This document shows, one piece after another, positions 47,404 to 54,271 of a stretch of DNA of 64,000 bases (position 1 is the stretch's first letter; each line of letters starts with the position of its first letter). This stretch comes from Pontibacter mucosus (lineage in GTDB: Bacteria > Bacteroidota > Bacteroidia > Cytophagales > Hymenobacteraceae): positions 372,001 to 436,000 of the forward strand of contig NZ_QBKI01000001.1 of NCBI RefSeq assembly GCF_003054055.1, written 5' to 3'. The notes beneath the pieces were generated by a model. It was given only the letters and a program-made list of their open reading frames with translations. It did not search any database and was not told the DNA's origin. The translations under genes were made by a program, and so were the position numbers.

Positions 47404-47461
47404 AGAGCTGCAACCCGCTAACACTTAACTAATTGCCAAAACGCTAAAACAAAATAAAACC

Positions 47462-47626
47462 ATGAAAATCGTAGTCCTAATCTTCGTAATCCTGCTGGCC
47501 ATCGGCGCCACCATCAAACAGTCTGTAAGCGAAACAAAAGAAATCAGCGAGCGACTGGAGCTGAACAAGTATAAATCGCAGCCAAACCTGCTGCCTGTGG
47601 TAGAGGTAGTGGCCAGCCGCGCCTAG
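47462..47626 (+). CDS. Tiny membrane protein 2 of a tandem trio
   Basis: A 54-residue paralogue of the preceding product: MKIVVLIFVILLAIGATIKQ with one span, then SETKEISERLELNKYK and QPNLLPVVEVVASRA. Shared with protein 1 are MKIV, IG-IKQS, the RLEL helix and the NLLP-VE-V-A tail. A 58-base gap separates the two. Divergence at many synonymous and non-synonymous sites, with the frame kept, argues that both are translated. Function unknown. Confidence 0.75.
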   Translation: MKIVVLIFVILLAIGATIKQSVSETKEISERLELNKYKSQPNLLPVVEVVASRA

Positions 47627-47657
47627 TGTTTAACCCATCAGCCTAACGTATAAAACT

Positions 47658-47837
47658 ATGAAAATCCTGTTCCTGATTGTGGCCATACTTGTGAGCCTCT
47701 ACCTAACCGGGAAAGACATACTGCGGGATGCCAGGCCCACTACGGACTGCTCCGTGCAGGAGGTGGCTGCGCGCCAGCAGCTGCTCGCTTCTGCTAACAC
47801 TGCACCAGCCTCAGCCTATACTTACACCATAGGCTGA
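47658..47837 (+). CDS. Tiny membrane protein 3 of a tandem trio
   Basis: A 59-residue product beginning MKILFLIVAILVSLYLTGKD, so the N-terminal span matches the other two, but the rest (DARPTTDCSVQEVAARQQLL) has no clear resemblance and the NLLP tail is lost. It starts 31 bases after gene 2. A perfect hairpin follows 12 bases after its stop. Coding is less certain than for the first two. Confidence 0.6.
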   Translation: MKILFLIVAILVSLYLTGKDILRDARPTTDCSVQEVAARQQLLASANTAPASAYTYTIG

Positions 47838-47848
47838 GGTCTCTGGTT

Positions 47849-47902
47849 GCCCCTCCGCTGAAAGTATAAACAGGTATACTTTCAGCCGCCACAAACAGGG
47901 GC
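47849..47902. terminator. Bidirectional terminator built from the AAGTATA word
   Basis: GCTGAAAGTATA (47857-47868) pairs perfectly with TATACTTTCAGC (47875-47886) across a 6-base loop, and GCCCCT (47849-47854) pairs with AGGGGC (47897-47902) outside. It lies between convergent genes, ending at the stop codon of the gene on the minus strand. Confidence 0.7.
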
Positions 47903-48481
47903 TTAATTATCCTTCTTCTTGAAGATATCAAGTATGCGAGGCTGCTGAGGCTCCTCCTGCTTATTTTTCTTCCTCTTTCTGGTGTCGTCTTCCTGCTGCT
48001 TGCCAAAAGGCCACAGCTTCTTTTTCTCCTTTTTCTCCTTCACGATAACGTAGCGCACCGACACGCCGGTGGAAAGATGCACCCAGTCGTCGTGGTTGAA
48101 GTGCAGGGCCGGCTTTACGTCGGTGGAGAGCAGGAAAGGCAGGCCGTTTATCTTATACTCTACGCCAAGGATGGCATCCAGACCGGCAAACGCTCCTTTA
48201 TCCTTCAGGTTGCCCACGTGGCCACCCCCGCCAATGTAATAGTTAAAGCGCTTGCCCAGGATGGGGCGGTGCCACTCGTAGAGCACGGTGCCGCTGTACT
48301 CGCGGGCCGCAATCTGAAAAATCCCCTCCAGCGTAGCCTGGTCGTGCAGTTTCTGTTGCACGGTTACCCCAAAGTGGTCGCCATCCAGGCGCACACCGGC
48401 TGCTGTTCTATACTTCTGGGCATGGGCCGCCACACTAACGCCGCAAAAAAGGCAAATCAGAAACAGTACTCTCTTTATCAT
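47903..48481 (-). CDS. Secreted outer-membrane-type protein, hypothetical
   Basis: A 192-residue protein. ATG 48481 gives a clear signal peptide (MIKRVLFLICLFCGVSVAAHA) that is cut near AAHAQ; the frame is open 30 bases further to a TTG, but that would bury the signal. Next comes a small beta-barrel pattern (GVRLDGDHFGVTVQQ, YYIGGGGHVG, AILGVEYKI, HLSTGVSVRY), then a strongly basic tail rich in Lys (EKKEKKKLW, RKRKKNKQ). The basic tail is unusual for a barrel and may lie outside or bind nucleic acid or polymer. Function unknown. Confidence 0.8.
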   Translation of the reverse strand: MIKRVLFLICLFCGVSVAAHAQKYRTAAGVRLDGDHFGVTVQQKLHDQATLEGIFQIAAREYSGTVLYEWHRPILGKRFNYYIGGGGHVGNLKDKGAFAGLDAILGVEYKINGLPFLLSTDVKPALHFNHDDWVHLSTGVSVRYVIVKEKKEKKKLWPFGKQQEDDTRKRKKNKQEEPQQPRILDIFKKKDN

Positions 48482-48560
48482 AAACAAGGGTGAAAAACGC
48501 TGATGCTGCAAATATCTTACCTAACGCATCAGGAGCAAGGGTAGTGCGTGAAAAATTGTA

Positions 48561-48974
48561 CTAAAAGTCGCTTCTAAAATTCCGGTTGGCCTTTTTATCG
48601 GCCTGTTTCTTTTTGCCCTCCAGGCGGCGGCGCACGCTGGCACGGGTAGGCTTGGTGGCTTTGCGCTTCTTTTGCCGGGTGAGCGCCTGCCGCAGCAGTT
48701 CGTAAAAGCGCTGCACGCACAGCTCCTTGTTCTGCAGCTGGCTACGCTCGGTCTGGCACACCACCTGCAGGTAGCCCTCGCTGTTGATGCGGCTGCCCAG
48801 CTTCTCCTGCACCAGCGCCTTCTCCTCCTCGGTCAGCAGCTCGGAGCCCTCTACCTGAAACCGCAGCTCCACCTTGGTGCTCACCTTGTTCACGTTCTGC
48901 CCGCCGGCCCCGCCGCTCCGCGATGCCTGAAACTGCAGCTCCCGCTCCAACCCCCTGTCCTCTAAATTATTCAT
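48561..48974 (-). CDS. arfB: Alternative ribosome-rescue factor ArfB (peptidyl-tRNA hydrolase)
   Basis: A 137-residue protein with the class I release-factor catalytic motif GGQ in RSGGAGGQNVNKV (about 19-31), followed by KVELRFQVEGS, and no codon-recognition domain. The C-terminal tail is very basic (RKKRKATKPTRASVRRR, KKQADKKANR), which enters the mRNA channel of stalled ribosomes. It hydrolyses peptidyl-tRNA on non-stop complexes. The length fits ArfB/YaeJ. Confidence 0.95.
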   Translation of the reverse strand: MNNLEDRGLERELQFQASRSGGAGGQNVNKVSTKVELRFQVEGSELLTEEEKALVQEKLGSRINSEGYLQVVCQTERSQLQNKELCVQRFYELLRQALTRQKKRKATKPTRASVRRRLEGKKKQADKKANRNFRSDF

Positions 48975-49072
48975 CCTCTGTTAGTAAAAAATATCCTTCT
49001 AAAAATGTAATTTTACATCCCTTGCCAGGCTACCAGTTTTGCCTGCCGGAGCGGCTTTATCACACTAAACTT

Positions 49073-49984
49073 ATGAAAAAAATCTTGCTTGCACTGCTGT
49101 TTATACTTGGCAGTGTGCTGCCGCAGCTAGCCCTGGCGCAGCAGAAACAATTTTACTTTACCACTTCCGATGGTGTGCAGCTATACGTGCGCATCGCCGG
49201 CGAGGGCAAGCCCTGCCTATTTATCCACGGTGGGCCCGGCTCCTGGCCCAAATACTTTTATGCCCTGGGCGGTGACGTGGTGGAGCAGGACCTGCAGATG
49301 ATTTACGTGGACCAGCGCGGCTGTGGCCGCTCGGGCGGCTCCGAAACTGATAACTACTCCCTGGCCCGCATGGTGCAGGACTTTGAGGAGCTGCGCCAGC
49401 ACCTGGGTTACGACAAGTGGCTGCTGATGCCGCACTCCTTTGGCGGCACCATGGCCACGGAGTACGCCTACCAGCATCCGCAGCAGGTGCAGGGGCTGAT
49501 CTACGTGAACAGCACGCTCAACATCAACAATTCCCTGGAGAGCTACGTGAACGAGGGGGCGCGTTTCCTGCAGGTGCCGGTGTCGGAGCTGCGGAAGCCG
49601 GGCGAGCCGGTGGGGCAGGCGCTGGGCGGCGTGGTGCAGCGCCTGAACGAAAAGGGGCTGATGTATAAGATGATGTACCGCGACAAGGCCATGTTCGACG
49701 CCATGAACGCGGTGATGGACACCACCTTGAACTGGCAGTTCGGCTCCAAGGTATGGAACTACCCGGAGTATGCGCAGGATTTCACAGCCAAAACCGCGAG
49801 TATAAAGGTGCCGGTGCTGGTTATCGCAGGCAAGTATGATTACTCCATCGGCCCAGAGCATTACAAAACGTTTAAGTTTCCGAAGGCGACTTACCGGGTG
49901 ATGGACACCGGCCACTGCCCCTACCAGGAGCAGCCGGAGCAGTTTCGCAAGTACGTGAGCAAATTCGCCAGGAAGCTGGATTAG
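49073..49984 (+). CDS. Alpha/beta hydrolase, proline iminopeptidase-like, exported
   Basis: A 303-residue hydrolase with a signal peptide (to about LALAQ, 23). FIHGGPGSWPK has the HGGPG oxyanion-hole motif of proline iminopeptidases, YVDQRGCGRSGG follows, and MPHSFGGTMATEYA carries the nucleophile Ser (GHSFGG-type). The late DTGHCPYQEQP carries the catalytic His. The frame is open to 48923, but ATG 49073 gives the signal peptide. It probably acts in the periplasm or outside on N-terminal proline or similar esters/peptides; substrate unknown. Confidence 0.88.
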   Translation: MKKILLALLFILGSVLPQLALAQQKQFYFTTSDGVQLYVRIAGEGKPCLFIHGGPGSWPKYFYALGGDVVEQDLQMIYVDQRGCGRSGGSETDNYSLARMVQDFEELRQHLGYDKWLLMPHSFGGTMATEYAYQHPQQVQGLIYVNSTLNINNSLESYVNEGARFLQVPVSELRKPGEPVGQALGGVVQRLNEKGLMYKMMYRDKAMFDAMNAVMDTTLNWQFGSKVWNYPEYAQDFTAKTASIKVPVLVIAGKYDYSIGPEHYKTFKFPKATYRVMDTGHCPYQEQPEQFRKYVSKFARKLD

Positions 49985-49992
49985 CACACCTA

Positions 49993-50036
49993 CAGGCGGG
50001 GCCGGTTGCACAGACGTAGCCGGCCCCGCCTGTTTT
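49993..50036 (+). terminator. Terminator after the alpha/beta hydrolase
   Basis: CAGGCGGGGCCGG (49993-50005) pairs perfectly with CCGGCCCCGCCTG (50020-50032), then TTTTAG. Confidence 0.93.
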
Positions 50037-50099
50037 AGTGGCCCGTAAACATTGCCGGTGCCCTATGCGTTAATTTACTGAACAACAAAGGGTAAACGC

Positions 50100-51179
50100 A
50101 TGAAGTGGTCGCTGAACTTAGGCAGGGTGGCAGGTATAAAAATACTGGTGCACTGGACGTTTGTGCTCTTGCTGGGATGGGTGGCCTTTACCGAGGCGCA
50201 GCGCGGCAGCGACACCCCGACGATACTGCTGGCCATCGGTTTTGTGCTGGCGGTTTTCTTCTGCGTGGTGCTGCACGAGCTGGGGCATGCGCTCACGGCC
50301 AAGCATTACGGCATCAATACCAAGATGATTACGCTGCTGCCCATTGGCGGCGTGGCCAGCCTGGAGAAAATGCCCGAGAAGCCCAAACAGGAGCTCTTGG
50401 TTGCCTTGGCCGGGCCTGCCGTTAACGTGGTGATTGCGCTTATACTTTGGCTGGTGCTGCCCTCGCTGCAAGGTACGCCTACCGAAGAATTCTTCCTGCG
50501 TATTACGCCCGCTAACTTCTTTTACCTGCTGTTCTTTGTGAATGTGGTGCTGGTGGTGTTCAACGCCATCCCGGCTTTCCCGATGGATGGGGGGCGCGTG
50601 CTGCGGGCGTTGCTGGCCTTTAAGCTGGGCCGGGTGCGGGCCACGCAGATTGCGGCAAACCTGGGTCAGCTGCTGGCCATCTTCTTTATCTTTGTCGGAT
50701 TCTTCTATAACCCCTTCCTTATTCTAATCGGCGCTTTCGTGTTTTTTGGAGCCTATTCGGAGAACATGGTGGTGCAGCACCTGGATTTTCTGCGCGGCCA
50801 CAGCGTGCGCGAGGGCATGATGACCAACTTTGTGACCTTAACCCCAACTGACACGGTACGCGATGCGCTGAACAAGCTGCTTGCCGGATCGGAGCATGAG
50901 TTTATCGTGGAGCAGGAGGGGGTGGTGGTGGGCACCCTAACGCGCTCGCAGCTGATACAGGCTGTGAAGGAAGAACAGATGGAGACACCGGTAGCCAAGG
51001 TAATGTCGGGGGACGTGAAGACGTTTAACGTGCAAGACAAGCTCGCAGACGCCTATACCGAACTTCAGAAAACCCGCGTCCCGCTTTACCCCGTGCTCGA
51101 AAACGGCCGCCTGGCCGGCGTTATCAACAACGATAATATCAACGAGTTTATCATCATTAAATCCGCGCTGTCACAGTAG
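50100..51179 (+). CDS. Site-2 protease family zinc metallopeptidase with CBS domains
   Basis: A 359-residue membrane peptidase (M50). Several spans lie in about 12-215; the zinc site is [16 protein letters not shown] (HExxH about 60-64) and the third ligand is in [18 protein letters not shown] (about 160). A pair of CBS domains covers about 235-355 ([24 protein letters not shown]). Such proteins cut transmembrane segments of regulators; CBS domains sense adenosyl ligands. It could process membrane-bound anti-sigma factors, but its target here is unknown. Confidence 0.93.
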   Translation: MKWSLNLGRVAGIKILVHWTFVLLLGWVAFTEAQRGSDTPTILLAIGFVLAVFFCVVLHELGHALTAKHYGINTKMITLLPIGGVASLEKMPEKPKQELLVALAGPAVNVVIALILWLVLPSLQGTPTEEFFLRITPANFFYLLFFVNVVLVVFNAIPAFPMDGGRVLRALLAFKLGRVRATQIAANLGQLLAIFFIFVGFFYNPFLILIGAFVFFGAYSENMVVQHLDFLRGHSVREGMMTNFVTLTPTDTVRDALNKLLAGSEHEFIVEQEGVVVGTLTRSQLIQAVKEEQMETPVAKVMSGDVKTFNVQDKLADAYTELQKTRVPLYPVLENGRLAGVINNDNINEFIIIKSALSQ

Positions 51180-51244
51180 TTGTTGTTGGTTGCTCGTTAT
51201 TCGTTTTTAGGGTGAAAGATTAGCGCTGAACTCAGGACATTGCG

Positions 51245-53026
51245 CTAAAACTTTTCCTCCAGCCACAAAAATCCGCTGCTCAACGCAAAAAGTATAAAGA
51301 ACCAAATGAGCGGCAGGGGCTCTTCTTTGTAAGTGATGGAAGCCTCGGCAGGCTTTATACTTTGCTGCGCGGCAAAGGCCTGGGTGGCCGCTCTCCTGCT
51401 GGCTATACTTTCAAACTTCCAATCTGAAGTATCCTGCACAAAGAAAAAGTATGGTTCTGTACCGGCTATTTCTGCTTTGTGCCAGCCGCTGCGGCGGGGC
51501 CAGAAGCTGGCGTTATACTTTTCGGGTTGATGCGGATGCTGCGCCAGCGGCAGGTGTATACTTATAGAATCAGCTATACTTGTAACAGAGGCAGTGGGCA
51601 CAGAGGCGCCATCCGAAGTATAATCTGTGAAGGCAAGTATAACCGGCTGGTTGGGCTGTGGCACCTGCGGCTTTTCGAGTTGCCAGAACTTTTCTTTTAC
51701 CTGCTCTTTGGCCATGGCCGATAACAGGGAAGTCCAGTAGCTGGCGTATACTTCGGGCTTGCCCTCCAGCTGCCACGGGAAAGTTTGCGGCACCAGGCTC
51801 AGGGCCACTTTCCCCCATCCGGCGCGTTTTGCTCCCGCTAGTACGTTCCCCCCCTGCTCGGCTACCAAACCTGTTATAGTTTCGGCGTTATTCAAAGTAT
51901 AAGGCGCGGCGGTAATGCTTGCAGTGGCTTCAGAGGTCCAGCGGACGCGGGTGCTGCGGCTGCTTTGCTGCGATACCCGTTTGCCACTGAAATCGGTAAA
52001 GAAGGCCGTGCTGCGGTTGGTAACAGGGGCAGCGGCAATCGTCAGTACGCCTAGTCCCTCTTCCGATACAGCTCGCTGCAGCGCATTTCTTTCGGCGGCA
52101 CCCATTTGTTGCAGTGCCTGCGGCTCTGTAATCACCACATCGAAAGCCTGCAGCAATTTTGGGGTGATGCGGCTAAGGTCGGTGCGGGACATGTTGAACC
52201 ACTCACTCTGGCTCATATCTTTGCTGATGGTGGTGCGTAGTGCCACACGATGCTGCAACTCCGCCAAGTGGTTTTTCAGAAACTTGAACTCGAAGTTGGG
52301 GGAGGAGGCCAGTAGCAGTACGCCCAACTCCTGTTGCGGCTCCACCTGCACTGGCACCTGCCCCAGCGTATCGGTGTTAGCCAGCAACGTATACGTATAG
52401 CGGCCCTGTGCTTTGGGGGTATAGCGAAGGCGGAAAGTATGGCTACTGTCGGCAGAAAGTTCTACAGAGTCCTGTGCCTTGCCGGCGGCGTGCAGGTAGA
52501 GCTTTATACTTTGGGGTCCAGCTTTATACTTGCCAGCCACCTCTATGGTCTCGCCAAGTTTTATACTTGATGGCCACCTCACAGAATATACCCCGGCCGG
52601 AGCAGGCGTCAGATGAGGCTGCAGCTGCAGGTGCTTTACTTGCTTAAGCTCTTCCTCTTGTAAACCATAGCCCAGCAGGTGCACCGTCTGCAGACCCGGC
52701 TGCCGCTGGTGCAGCTCCACTAGGGAGTTTATCGTCTCACCCTTATCTGCAGCGGTTTTATAAGTATAAATTTGCGGTTTGGCTTTCAGCTTTTGCAGCA
52801 GTGCCGATAGCGTATCCGCCTCATATCCTTCTGTTAAAAGTATAGCCGTGCCGGGGCTGTTGGCTTGCTTCATAGCAGGCGGAAACATCAGCAGCACCAG
52901 GCTCAGACCGGCCACGGCACTGGCCAGTAGCCGCCAGGTTAGCCGTTGCCGGTTTGGTCGGCGCCAGGCCAGCCACAAAAGCAGCAGGACGACAGGTATC
53001 GCTAAAAGCCAGGATGGGTACATCAT
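51245..53026 (-). CDS. Membrane protein of the MoxR/BatA neighbourhood, hypothetical
   Basis: A 593-residue protein with two N-terminal spans (about 5-21 and 35-50) and a C-terminal span (about 570-588, PLIWFFILFALSSGFLWLEE in pieces). Between them lie a domain resembling class I amidotransferase-like or VWA-like folds seen in BatA-linked proteins (VLLLASSPNFEFKFLKNHL, FDVVITEPQALQQM, GVLTIAAAP) and Ig-like strands. There is no conserved catalytic triad that I can see. It sits next to the DUF4175-BatA-DUF58-MoxR genes on the same strand and probably works with them, separated by a small gene and repeats. Confidence 0.7.
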   Translation of the reverse strand: MMYPSWLLAIPVVLLLLWLAWRRPNRQRLTWRLLASAVAGLSLVLLMFPPAMKQANSPGTAILLTEGYEADTLSALLQKLKAKPQIYTYKTAADKGETINSLVELHQRQPGLQTVHLLGYGLQEEELKQVKHLQLQPHLTPAPAGVYSVRWPSSIKLGETIEVAGKYKAGPQSIKLYLHAAGKAQDSVELSADSSHTFRLRYTPKAQGRYTYTLLANTDTLGQVPVQVEPQQELGVLLLASSPNFEFKFLKNHLAELQHRVALRTTISKDMSQSEWFNMSRTDLSRITPKLLQAFDVVITEPQALQQMGAAERNALQRAVSEEGLGVLTIAAAPVTNRSTAFFTDFSGKRVSQQSSRSTRVRWTSEATASITAAPYTLNNAETITGLVAEQGGNVLAGAKRAGWGKVALSLVPQTFPWQLEGKPEVYASYWTSLLSAMAKEQVKEKFWQLEKPQVPQPNQPVILAFTDYTSDGASVPTASVTSIADSISIHLPLAQHPHQPEKYNASFWPRRSGWHKAEIAGTEPYFFFVQDTSDWKFESIASRRAATQAFAAQQSIKPAEASITYKEEPLPLIWFFILFALSSGFLWLEEKF

Positions 53027-53035
53027 ACTTGTTCT

Positions 53036-53536
53036 TTAGCGCGGGGGCAGGCCCAGCATGGCCCGGAAGTTCTCTTTGCCCTCCGGCAGCTTTTTCAGGT
53101 TCTCGATTAAAGTAATGGCCCGGTCCACGCGCAGCTGCGGGTTCTTCACCGCCGACACATGGTTGAGCATGTAGCGCTGCATGCCGGGCTTAAGCAGCAA
53201 AAAGCGTCTGTTCCCCTCTTCATCCTGTTGCAGCAGTTCCTCCATTTCGGCGGGCACTTCGGTGCCGTACGTACTATCGTCTTTCTCCAGCGTCACCGTT
53301 ACCTCGTCGTGCAGCTTTATTCCCAGCTGTTGCATGCGCTTTTTGCTGATGCTGATGTAGGCCCTGCCTTCGCCCAGGGCCATTAGGCCACACTGAAATT
53401 TCAGCTTACCATTGACGGTGCAAATCAGGCGGATGTTGAGCGTGCCCAAGGCCTGCACCACGTCCTGCGGCACTTCCAGGTAGTGCATGCCGGGGAGGTG
53501 TTGGAGTAAGCCGATGTGGGTTCGGAAGTTTATCAT
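53036..53536 (-). CDS. DUF1905/YdeI-like protein
   Basis: A 166-residue protein. The N-terminal half (MHYLEVPQDVVQAL, RLICTVNGKLKFQCGLMALGEGRAYISIS) fits the DUF1905 beta-barrel, and the C-terminal half (MQRYMLNHVSAVKNPQLRVDRAITLIENLKKLPEG, quoted in part) fits the helical YdeI/OmdA tail found with it. Members have been linked to cationic peptide tolerance through outer membrane proteins; this is weakly established. It is 9 bases upstream of the 593-residue gene, probably one transcript. Confidence 0.8.
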   Translation of the reverse strand: MINFRTHIGLLQHLPGMHYLEVPQDVVQALGTLNIRLICTVNGKLKFQCGLMALGEGRAYISISKKRMQQLGIKLHDEVTVTLEKDDSTYGTEVPAEMEELLQQDEEGNRRFLLLKPGMQRYMLNHVSAVKNPQLRVDRAITLIENLKKLPEGKENFRAMLGLPPR

Positions 53537-53594
53537 ACTTTATTCTTTGTTGCAGCTATACTTATCTGTTGCCGCTAATATCTTTTATACTTTT

Positions 53595-53715
53595 CTGGCG
53601 CAAGCGTCCGCTTGTGTCCCTTGTAGCTGCTGCTTCCTTCACCAGCTGGCGCGAGTTTGCAACTTGTGCCTATTTATGATGTCGGATTTGCAATCCGACT
53701 GGCTTGAAAGCCATA
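53595..53715. repeat. Cluster of short variable-stem hairpins
   Basis: Hairpins: CAAGCG-TC-CGCTTG (53601-53614, preceded by CTGGCG), AGTT-TGC-AACT (about 53655-53665, preceded by CTGGCGCG), GTCGGATT-TGC-AATCCGAC (53681-53699) and GGCTT-GA-AAGCC (53701-53712). The constant CTGGCGC/GCGCCAG flank recurs in the other clusters. It lies upstream of the YdeI-like gene. Confidence 0.75.
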
Positions 53716-53746
53716 CTTATACTTGCTAGTTTATGCTTTCCTAGCT

Positions 53747-54210
53747 ATTGCTTCCTTCCATTTGAACCAAGCTATCCTCACTAGCAACCGTTCATCCTCT
53801 AGTTCGCACTAACCTATCGTTTCACCTCCTACTTTCTGCCCTCCCAGGCCGGGAGGCCTCGCCTTCGGGCATCGCGCTGCTTTCGCTTCCTGCCCTCGTG
53901 CCTCGGGCTGCCTCGCTGTCGCTCGTCACCGGAACCTCTCGAGGCGCTCAACCCAAAGGCTGGGAAAGGGTTCGATAGCTTTTGCCTTTGCTAAGTATAG
54001 GCTGTCCCCTTGAGGACAAGTGAGAACGGGAGTTCGAAACTTGCGAGCAAAGCTCAATAGGGGTGTAATCGGCTGCAGACAATTCCCCTCTTGGGAAAGA
54101 GTGGGCTCATACTTTGAAGGAGCAGTCGCTTACGCAGCTTATGCTTCAGCCAAAGTAACTACAGGCTCCCCGCCTTAGCCAAGGAGGGGTCAGGGGTGGT
54201 TGGACCCGAC
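53747..54210 (+). repeat. Long dispersed mosaic repeat, copy B
   Basis: It matches copy A (32204-32703) in opposite orientation. Landmarks are CTTCCTTCCATTTGAACCAA (53750), CTCCCAGGCCGGGAGGCCTCG (about 53847, quoted as CCCAGGCCGGGAGGCC), CTCAACCCAAAGGCTGGG (53945), CCCCTTGAGGACAAGTGAGA (54007) and GGGTCAGGGGTGGTTGGACC (54187). The gap 53537-54271 holds no gene. Unknown family. Confidence 0.8.
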
Positions 54211-54220
54211 ACTGCCAGAC

Positions 54221-54270
54221 TTTCTACCCTTCTAACTTTCCAACTTTCTAACTCCTAAACTCCCAAACTC
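54221..54270 (-). repeat. AGTTAGAA-type microsatellite
   Basis: On the minus strand it reads AGAGAGTTTGGGAGTTTAGG, then AGTTAGAAAGTTGGAAAGTT, close to the text at 45322-45420 in the other orientation. It ends at the stop codon region of the DUF4175 gene. Confidence 0.65.
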
Positions 54271-54271
54271 T

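Noticed and set aside
48923..49072. N-terminal extension of the alpha/beta hydrolase
   Set aside because: It overlaps arfB and would place a clear signal peptide inside the protein; ATG 49073 is the better start.
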